A stretch of DNA of 64,000 nucleotides, from the NCBI RefSeq assembly GCF_014205075.1, contig NZ_JACHMU010000001.1:1550001-1614000 (forward strand), given 5' to 3'. The stretch comes from Microbacterium ginsengiterrae. GTDB taxonomy: Bacteria > Actinomycetota > Actinomycetes > Actinomycetales > Microbacteriaceae. Positions 59,401 to 64,000 of the stretch are shown here, one piece after another (the stretch's first letter is position 1; every line of letters begins with the position of its first letter). The position numbers and the translations under genes are program-made. The notes beneath the pieces are model-generated. The model worked only from the letters and a program-made list of their open reading frames with translations, did no database searches and had not been told where the DNA came from.

Positions 59401-61170
59401 ATCATCGCGGCGCACCGGCGCGCGGGTCTCATCGCGCCGCGCCGGCCGTGGCTGGATGACCTGGCCGAGCTGATCGACCTCTCCGACATGCCACTCGAAG
59501 GCGACGGGCGCATCGCGCTCGGGGTCGCCGACATGCCGGAGCGGCAGCAGCAGGTTCCCATCCACTTCATCCCGGACCGCGACGGCTCGCTCCTCGCCCT
59601 CGGCACGTCGGGTGCGGGCAAGTCGACCGTCCTGAAGTCGATCGCGACAGCAGCAGGGATGCGTCCCGACCTCGGCTCGGTCCACGTCTACGGGCTCGAC
59701 TTCGCATCCGGTGCGCTCGGCGTGCTCGAGAAGCTGCCGCATGTGGGGTCCATCATCGACGGCGAGGACGTCGAGCGGGTCCAGCGCCTGCTGCGCATGC
59801 TCGGCGCCGAGCTCGACAGGCGCGGTGAGAAGTTCGCTGCGGCGCATGCCTCGAACCTCACCGAGTACCGCGACCTCGCCGACGCATCCTTGCCGCGCAT
59901 CATCCTCCTGGTCGACAACTTCCCCGAATTCAAGAAGGAGTGGGAGATCACGTCGAACAGGGCCCCGTTCTATCGCGAGTTCATGCGGATCCTCGGTGAG
60001 GGCCGTCCGCTCGGCGTCCACGCGGTGATCACCGCCGATCGTGGCGGTGCCGTACCCACGGGAGTCGCATCGAACATCTCGCGTCGCATCGTGCTGCGCC
60101 TGTCGGACGTGAACCAGTACACCCTCGTCGGCGCACCCAAGGACGTGCTGAGCGATCAGTCCCCGCCCGGTCGGGCGATCGTGGACAAGAGCGAGGTGCA
60201 GCTCGCTGTGCCCGGCGGTACCTCGAACACGTCCGATCAGGCCAAGCAGCTCGACAGGCTCGCTGCCGAGCTGCGCGCGCAGGGGGTCGCCCAGGCTCCG
60301 CGTATCGGTTCTCTGCCCCTTCATGCCGACATCCGCGAGCTTCCTAGCCGCGTCGGTGGCGAGCCGGTGGTCGGCATCGCCGACGACACGTTGGAGGCGC
60401 GGGGCTTCGACCCGGCCGGGTCGTTCATCATCACGGGACCGCCGTCTTCTGGCAAGACCAATGCGATGAAGTCGCTCATCATCGCCATGGAGCGGTTCGA
60501 TCCGCAGGTGAAGCTGTTCCACTTCGGCACACGGCGATCCGAACTCGTGGATTTCCGGCCGTGGGTGCGCAGTGCGATCAGGGGCGAGGACGAGAAGGAG
60601 CTCGCGACCGAACTGGCCGATATCGTCGCCGACGAGTCGATCCCCTTCCGGATCATGGTCGTCTGCGAGGACATGCCGCATCTGGTCGACGGCCCCGCCG
60701 ACCGTCCGATGCGAGCCCTCCTCAAGGCGATCAACGACAGTGACCACATGCTCATCGGCGATGCCGACGTGTCGCGAGCCGGTGGCGGTTCGGGCGTCAT
60801 GGGCGAGTGGAAGGCCGCCCGGCAGGGCATCGCGCTCAAGCCGGATGCGTACGACGGCGACAGCCTGTTCAAGGTCCCCTTCGGCCGGGTCAAGCGCACC
60901 GACTTCCCCGAGGGGCGGGGCATGTTCGTCCAGGCCGGTCGCGCCTCGCTCATCCAGATGGCGGTGGCGCACGACGACCAGCCCGGTGTCGAGCACGCAT
61001 CATTCCGGATGCCGGGAAGACCTTCGGTCGACCAGGTCGCGTCAGTGAGTGAACCTGCCGCACCGGCGGGGGGAGGGCTGTCGGATGCCGACGAGCGCGC
61101 TGCCCGGAGGGCGCGCCGGCGGGCTCGGCTCGAGGCGCGAGGAGACGCGTCGGTGGGCGAGTCCCACTGA
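56488..61170 (+). CDS. EssC/EccC-like FtsK/SpoIIIE ATPase with N-terminal FHA domain
   Basis: This is the probable motor of a type VII-like secretion system (1560 residues). Order of parts: a beta-rich region (1-90) that could be ubiquitin-like; an FHA domain (about 104-193; YSFIGRTAPNDVVLADGMVS, KKHARLEV, NSTNGIHV); two helices (about 241-284); a linker; then three FtsK-type ATPase domains. Walker A motifs are GGTTGAGKSEFLQ (about 711), LGTSGAGKSTVLK (about 1039) and TGPPSSGKTNAMK (about 1318). Walker B is intact in the first (LVLVIDEFAAL), but the Glu is Asn in the second (IILLVDNFPEF) and atypical in the third (IMVVCEDMPHL). An FHA domain before the helices is the layout of EssC rather than mycobacterial EccC. 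ATG 56488 has AGAGGGAA 7 nt upstream. Confidence 0.88.
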   Translation: MKVKLTLHRAGGDTVDIAVVADSTATTADVARHIAAADPSRSILVDPSGPLTLAVAPPTGERLEPLLPDIPISEAPIGSGFAAAVRPVDGALQRPAADGKVVAIVRAIAGPLKGQSFPVGPGYSFIGRTAPNDVVLADGMVSKKHARLEVSTSLELVDLNSTNGIHVDGEQVQRVRLEPGQPFVIGASTLVIALADDYDPFADHAVLERGGSLRFNRSPRVEDRYPGVQHTPPRMPTETLMRIFPWTILVAPIIMALSIYLITERPRALLLIIMTPLMALGNFINQRRQMKNKTNHELQLFERQFEHLEEVFFHEKPREESARNKEVPPVVEVFDHAMRLGPLLWTRRPEHWNFLALRLGISTALSRNAIGDTETQDGLPEYIERVERLKERYRYVHDVPVLETLPASGSIGVAGPKDVAADVVRGLAVQVFGLHAPNEVVAVSFADSEWVQELEWLKWLPHTSSETSPFKDLPLADSAPTANALLNQLEDYVMRQVKGPDRRGPFKETWNPMTYGTDVHRAAQEHEVKTRISVIVMVTDDAPVDRARLTQVLELGAQVGVHAIFVAPTVESLPAACRSYMDVTGGLDDVTVGLVRSGELYTQTRVEGVSNAYMDMMAKRLASVTDVSTVIHDESDIPSSVAFLSLVGEEVASDPQAVIDRWRQNNSIIDRSAAERPRLRRAGNLRAIVGQGVSDAMTLDLRAQGPHALVGGTTGAGKSEFLQAWVLGIASAHSPDRVTFLFVDYKGGSAFADCVELPHCVGLVTDLSPHLVRRALTSLRAELHYREHLFNRKKVKDLLELEKRQDPETPPALVLVIDEFAALAGEVPEFVDGVVDIAQRGRSLGIHLIMATQRPAGVIKDNLRANTNLRVALRMADESDSRDVVDDVVAASFPPSLPGRAIAKTGPGPLTPFQSAYAGGWTATEEVAAAEVKVAELRFGSVHEWEPDRPAESDSHDEDLGPNDQKRIVRSIIAAHRRAGLIAPRRPWLDDLAELIDLSDMPLEGDGRIALGVADMPERQQQVPIHFIPDRDGSLLALGTSGAGKSTVLKSIATAAGMRPDLGSVHVYGLDFASGALGVLEKLPHVGSIIDGEDVERVQRLLRMLGAELDRRGEKFAAAHASNLTEYRDLADASLPRIILLVDNFPEFKKEWEITSNRAPFYREFMRILGEGRPLGVHAVITADRGGAVPTGVASNISRRIVLRLSDVNQYTLVGAPKDVLSDQSPPGRAIVDKSEVQLAVPGGTSNTSDQAKQLDRLAAELRAQGVAQAPRIGSLPLHADIRELPSRVGGEPVVGIADDTLEARGFDPAGSFIITGPPSSGKTNAMKSLIIAMERFDPQVKLFHFGTRRSELVDFRPWVRSAIRGEDEKELATELADIVADESIPFRIMVVCEDMPHLVDGPADRPMRALLKAINDSDHMLIGDADVSRAGGGSGVMGEWKAARQGIALKPDAYDGDSLFKVPFGRVKRTDFPEGRGMFVQAGRASLIQMAVAHDDQPGVEHASFRMPGRPSVDQVASVSEPAAPAGGGLSDADERAARRARRRARLEARGDASVGESH

Positions 61171-61188
61171 CGGCGACGTGATCCGAGG

Positions 61189-61206
61189 ATGGGGAATGCT
61201 CCCCAT
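61189..61206. promoter_or_regulatory. Inverted-repeat site 3 of the secretion-like locus
   Basis: ATGGGGAATGCTCCCCAT; the perfect arms extend to 61188-61207 (8 bp, 4-nt centre). It ends 22 nt before the -10 box TAGTGT at 61229-61234, the same spacing as site 1. A half-matching copy (GTGGGGAGGACTTCC) begins at 61233, over the expected start of transcription. It could also act as an mRNA hairpin after the EssC-like gene. Confidence 0.5.
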
Positions 61207-61228
61207 CGTGGGATCGGGGGCTGCTGGT

Positions 61229-61234
61229 TAGTGT
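61229..61234 (+). promoter_or_regulatory. -10 box (TAGTGT) of the ESAT-6-like gene cluster
   Basis: TAGTGT would begin transcription near 61241, leaving a leader of about 45 nt with the ribosome site GAGGAG at 61274-61279. It allows the small secreted-type protein to be made in excess over the upstream ATPase. Confidence 0.45.
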
Positions 61235-61286
61235 GGGGAGGACTTCCGCGGGGAGTCCGCGCCGAGACAGAACGAGGAGTCGACGA

Positions 61287-61607
61287 ATGGCCGATGTCGT
61301 CATCAAGTACACCGAGCTCGACCACCTCATCGCCAAGCTCGGCAACATGATCGAAGAGCTCAGTTCCGGCAGCAAGGGCGCGCAGTTGCGCGCAGCGATC
61401 GGAGAGCCGTTCGGTCGCAGCGAGCTCACCGACGCCGCGGAGGACTCAGAGGATCGGTGGGACGACAAGAGGGAGAGCCTCGTGGAGGACCTCACGTCGA
61501 TCCATGACCTCGCTCAGAGCATCTACGACGACTACCAGAAGTTCGAAGACGACGCCGCGGCACAGTTCGAGCGAGGCGCGGACGTGCCGAGCGGCTCGAC
61601 GCGCTGA
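61287..61607 (+). CDS. ESAT-6/WXG100-like small helical protein
   Basis: This 106-residue acidic protein is predicted to be two long helices, the size and shape of WXG100 substrates of type VII systems. Helix 1 is around residues 5-40 (YTELDHLIAKLGNMIEELSS) and helix 2 around 52-95 (DDKRESLVEDLTSIHDLAQS), joined by a loop. The classical W-x-G turn is missing. The C-terminal part contains YQKFE, which fits the YxxxD/E export signal. The position directly after the EssC-like ATPase supports the assignment. ATG 61287 has GAGGAG 7 nt upstream. A non-secreted coiled-coil protein remains possible. Confidence 0.65.
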   Translation: MADVVIKYTELDHLIAKLGNMIEELSSGSKGAQLRAAIGEPFGRSELTDAAEDSEDRWDDKRESLVEDLTSIHDLAQSIYDDYQKFEDDAAAQFERGADVPSGSTR

Positions 61608-61629
61608 TCGACCGACGAGGGGAGAGAAC

Positions 61630-62814
61630 ATGAGCATGTGCTGGGGCGAAGGGTCCTACGTCAACTGGCCGTCGACGCCCGGAGGGAACGAGATCGAACG
61701 GGTGTCGCTGTCTCCGGAGGACGTCGTCTCCACCGCGAACGCCATGATCGTCGTCGCCTCGCAGATGAAGTCCGCCGCGACGACCCTGCAGGACATCGCC
61801 AACAGCGATGACGGTCAACAGGGCAAGGCGGTCGACAAACTGCGCGAGAGCATCGGGGAGACGTGGGAGATCCTCGGCGACGCCGGTGAGATGTACTACG
61901 ACACCGCTGCCGCCATCCGCACCTATGGTCACCAGATCGGCGATGTCGGAGGGATCGCCGAGGCGCTCACCTCCGCCTACGCGGACGCCGATGCCAAATG
62001 GTCCACGTACACGGGGACAGGGGGCGACCTGTACGGCGATGTCACCGCCGACCCTGGCGACGACGACCCCGATGCGCAAGCCGATGCCGCTGACAACAAG
62101 GCCAAGTACGACGCGTTCCAGGCGTGGATGAATGCGGCGAACGAATGGGACAAGCAGTACGACGACTGGGAGACGGCGTGGAACACCGCCGTGTCGGCGA
62201 TCGAGACCGCTCACGAGCACGGTCCGAAGGACGGCTGGAGCGAGTGGTTCGGGGACTTCCTCGAGATCGCCTACATCATCCTGACGATCGCCGCGATCGT
62301 TCTCGCCGTCGTCTTCATCGTGTGCACCTTCTGGATCACCGGTCCCATCGCGGCCGCGATCGCCGCGATCGCGGCAACCGCGGGAGCCGTCGTGGGAGTG
62401 GCGACCGCCGTCGTCTCGATAGCCCGCTACGCCCGTGGGGAGACCGACCTCGCGACGATGGCCATCGACATCGTCTGCGCAGTGCCCGGTGTGGGGCCGG
62501 TTTCGAAGCTCATCTCCGACATGGGGCCGCTGGTGACGAGGCTCGGCGTGGGGATTTCGGGGCTCGCGGATTTCCTGCCGGCGACAGTGCGGATCGGTGC
62601 GGACGGCGGACTCCAGATCTCCCGCGTGTTCGCGGACGGTGTCTCCGATCTGATCGTCCACGGCAGCGTCGGGGCCGGCATGCTGTTCGACATGTCCGGC
62701 GCCATGAAGTTCGCCGACGCGATGTCGGACCTGGGGATCGATTCGCTCATCTCGCAATACAGCCCACTGGTCAGCCTGAACACCCTTGGCGGCATCATCG
62801 CGGGTGACGGCTGA
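61630..62814 (+). CDS. Putative type VII substrate or component with helical N-terminus and membrane hairpin
   Basis: I do not recognise a named family. The 394 residues contain a helical N-terminal region (about 25-125; DVVSTANAMIVVASQMKSAA, DKLRESIGETWEILGDAGEM) that resembles a WXG100/LXG-type helical pair. An acidic linker follows, then two strongly hydrophobic helices (about 213-240 and 245-268; IAYIILTIAAIVLAVVFIVC, AAAIAAIAATAGAVVGVATA) and a C-terminal domain of about 120 residues of small amphipathic segments (VCAVPGVGPVSKLISDMGPL). YADAD near residue 118 fits YxxxD. It lies 22 nt after the ESAT-6-like gene with GGGGAGAG as ribosome site, and couples to the next gene by TGATG. A secreted pore- or membrane-active effector is one reading; an apparatus subunit is another. 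Confidence 0.6.
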   Translation: MSMCWGEGSYVNWPSTPGGNEIERVSLSPEDVVSTANAMIVVASQMKSAATTLQDIANSDDGQQGKAVDKLRESIGETWEILGDAGEMYYDTAAAIRTYGHQIGDVGGIAEALTSAYADADAKWSTYTGTGGDLYGDVTADPGDDDPDAQADAADNKAKYDAFQAWMNAANEWDKQYDDWETAWNTAVSAIETAHEHGPKDGWSEWFGDFLEIAYIILTIAAIVLAVVFIVCTFWITGPIAAAIAAIAATAGAVVGVATAVVSIARYARGETDLATMAIDIVCAVPGVGPVSKLISDMGPLVTRLGVGISGLADFLPATVRIGADGGLQISRVFADGVSDLIVHGSVGAGMLFDMSGAMKFADAMSDLGIDSLISQYSPLVSLNTLGGIIAGDG

Positions 62815-63437
62815 TGTGGACACTGCGGTTCGCGGCCGCGCTGGATGCCTGGGCCGCCGTCCCCGCGGCCGATGAGCACGAGCGACGTCGTCAATGGCGA
62901 GCCGCCGTGGCGCACGCAGTGAGCAAGCGGTGGGAGGTCGAGGCTGGACCACGTTTCTCCGAATCCCTCCTGCAGGTGCTCGACATGCTCCAGAGCTCGA
63001 GGCCACAGGGGGCTCTCGCGGACCTCGTCACCTGGCAGACGCCGTCTCCGGTGCCTGTACGCGTGTCCGTCCACCCCGTCGTTCAGGACGAAGCGACCGA
63101 TTGGGCAGCGCTCGGATTCGCGGCATCCCCTTACCTCGGCGGGCCGTTCGGAGAGGGCGTCCAATACACCCGTCGCATTCCTGAGGAGGAAGCGTACGGC
63201 GTCGCGTCGATCGACGCCGCGGTCGTGTTCGATCGAGGCGACGCGGCAGTGGTCGTGCGGGTGCACGCGTGCCCGATCGATGTGTACGTCGCCGCGGCAC
63301 CCGCGATCGCCGAGCTCATCGACTCCTGCGTCCTGACCGACCCCACCGGACGGCCGTTCACAACGGGGAAGAGCGAGTATCGGCGCGTCGACGACCCCGA
63401 CGTCTGGCCGGAGGAAGGGATGAGCGCACGTGTCTGA
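62814..63437 (+). CDS. Hypothetical protein of the secretion-like locus
   Basis: This is an unrecognised 207-residue soluble protein with no signal peptide or membrane helix. It begins with an amphipathic, Arg/Ala-rich helical stretch (RFAAALDAWAAVPAADEHER) and continues as an alpha/beta domain (VPVRVSVHPVVQDEATDWAA, GVASIDAAVVFDRGDAAVVV, ending VWPEEGMSARV). Start ATG 62814 shares a base with the preceding stop (TGATG). It overlaps the next gene by 8 bp, so the two are translated together. Its position next to a putative substrate suggests a chaperone or immunity-type role, but nothing in the sequence proves it. Confidence 0.6.
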   Translation: MWTLRFAAALDAWAAVPAADEHERRRQWRAAVAHAVSKRWEVEAGPRFSESLLQVLDMLQSSRPQGALADLVTWQTPSPVPVRVSVHPVVQDEATDWAALGFAASPYLGGPFGEGVQYTRRIPEEEAYGVASIDAAVVFDRGDAAVVVRVHACPIDVYVAAAPAIAELIDSCVLTDPTGRPFTTGKSEYRRVDDPDVWPEEGMSARV

Positions 63438-64000
63438 TGCCGGCGTGCCGCTGCGCGATCTGCTGGGCGCGCGGCCGGACCCTGAGTTCGAGCTGTCGTT
63501 GCCCAGGGGCTGGGAACGCCACGATGCATCACCGGACGCCCAGGCGCTGATCGAGCGGCGCCTGAGCCGTCAGCTCATGCGCGTCGGCAGCGTCGAGGCG
63601 ATGCAGGCCTTCGGTGTGCTGCGGACCATGCTCCGTCAATCGATGGGCGAGATGCGCAAGCAGAACGTCGTCGGTTACTTCGCGCCTTCGGGAGCCGATC
63701 TGCCGACACCGTTCCCCGTGCCGGCATCGATCATCGCGACCGTTCGTTCTGCGCCGTCCTCGGAGGAGATGGACGGGTACATCAAGCGCCTGATCATCGA
63801 CGAGGGCGCTGCGCCGCTTGACAGGAACCGTGCGTTGCTGCGAACCGAGCGGGAGAGCATCCGACGCGACGGCGATGCAGAGGTGGTGCTGAGCTCGACG
63901 CTGTATGTCACCCCGGTGCCCGGTACGCGACGCAGACGCGCGCTTGAGTTGCTCGCGGGCTACGGGCGCCCGGTGGACATTCCAAGAGACGACGAGCAGA
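63430..64000 (+). CDS. Hypothetical protein, 3' truncated by the window end
   Basis: This open frame starts at GTG 63430 with GGAGGAAGG about 10 nt upstream and runs past the end of the window (190 codons visible). The product begins VSDAGVPLRDLLGARPDPEF and contains LPRGWERHDASPDAQ, a helical part (RRLSRQLMRVGSVEAMQAF) and beta-type segments (DAEVVLSSTLYVTPVPGTRR). No membrane helix or known motif is seen. It overlaps the previous gene by 8 bp, so it belongs to the same unit. The alternation of helix and beta pattern resembles that of the upstream neighbour only loosely. Confidence 0.6.
   Translation, partial: MSDAGVPLRDLLGARPDPEFELSLPRGWERHDASPDAQALIERRLSRQLMRVGSVEAMQAFGVLRTMLRQSMGEMRKQNVVGYFAPSGADLPTPFPVPASIIATVRSAPSSEEMDGYIKRLIIDEGAAPLDRNRALLRTERESIRRDGDAEVVLSSTLYVTPVPGTRRRRALELLAGYGRPVDIPRDDEQ

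Noticed and set aside
56629..60996. 1455-codon minus-strand frame across the EssC-like gene
   Set aside because: It is antisense to three intact Walker motifs and an FHA domain.

Overview
The window is GC-rich, densely coded actinobacterial chromosome. Gene content and style point to the Microbacteriaceae, most likely Microbacterium: a Rv2578c-type radical SAM protein, a fused YkoD-type ECF ATPase, an LAxTG surface protein, a DUF5819/HTTM pair, many GTG starts, and many start codons exactly 6 nt after a TANNNT box (leaderless transcription). The genus is an inference. I see no tRNA, rRNA, CRISPR array, insertion sequence or prophage.

Layout. 1-13.7 kb is housekeeping and metabolism: the 3' part of an RND efflux pump, an aldose 1-epimerase-like protein, a DEAD-box helicase with a very long Arg/Asp-rich N-terminus and a long structured leader, a YaeQ protein, a membrane protein, a radical SAM protein, a VanY-type carboxypeptidase, an acyl-CoA dehydrogenase, and an ECF transporter (YkoE, fused ATPase, EcfT) probably for a thiamine precursor. 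13.9-20.3 kb is a carbon-uptake block: CstA and its YbdD partner, a LytS/LytR-type two-component pair, then a DUF485-like small membrane protein and a sodium:solute symporter. This resembles pyruvate-sensing Bts/Ypd systems. 20.4-26.8 kb holds a secreted subtilase, pirin, an acetyltransferase and RecQ. 27.0-32.3 kb is a surface block: an LAxTG-anchored protein with 75 perfect in-frame copies of an Ala-Thr-Asp-Ala-Asp repeat, then DUF5819 and HTTM proteins. 32.3-37.9 kb has an OsmC protein divergent from a MetNIQ-type ABC importer, an acyl-CoA oxidase and 3-methyladenine glycosylase I.

38.0-64.0 kb (running off the end) is the most notable part. It is one long locus of tightly overlapping genes: a 2034-residue Ig/Fn3 exported protein, MoxR ATPase, DUF58 protein, a transglutaminase-fold membrane protein whose catalytic Cys is Asp, an RDD-FHA protein, a PP2C phosphatase, an FHA protein, a transmembrane Ser/Thr kinase, a second RDD-FHA protein, an EssC/EccC-like FtsK ATPase with an N-terminal FHA domain, a small ESAT-6-like protein, a helical/membrane putative substrate and two unknown proteins. 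A spermidine-synthase-like gene sits inside it on the opposite strand. I read this as a type VII-like secretion locus wired to Ser/Thr phosphorylation. An 18-bp inverted repeat of the form RTGGGKA-N4-TMCCCWT lies upstream of each of its three candidate transcription starts, which suggests one regulator controls the whole locus.
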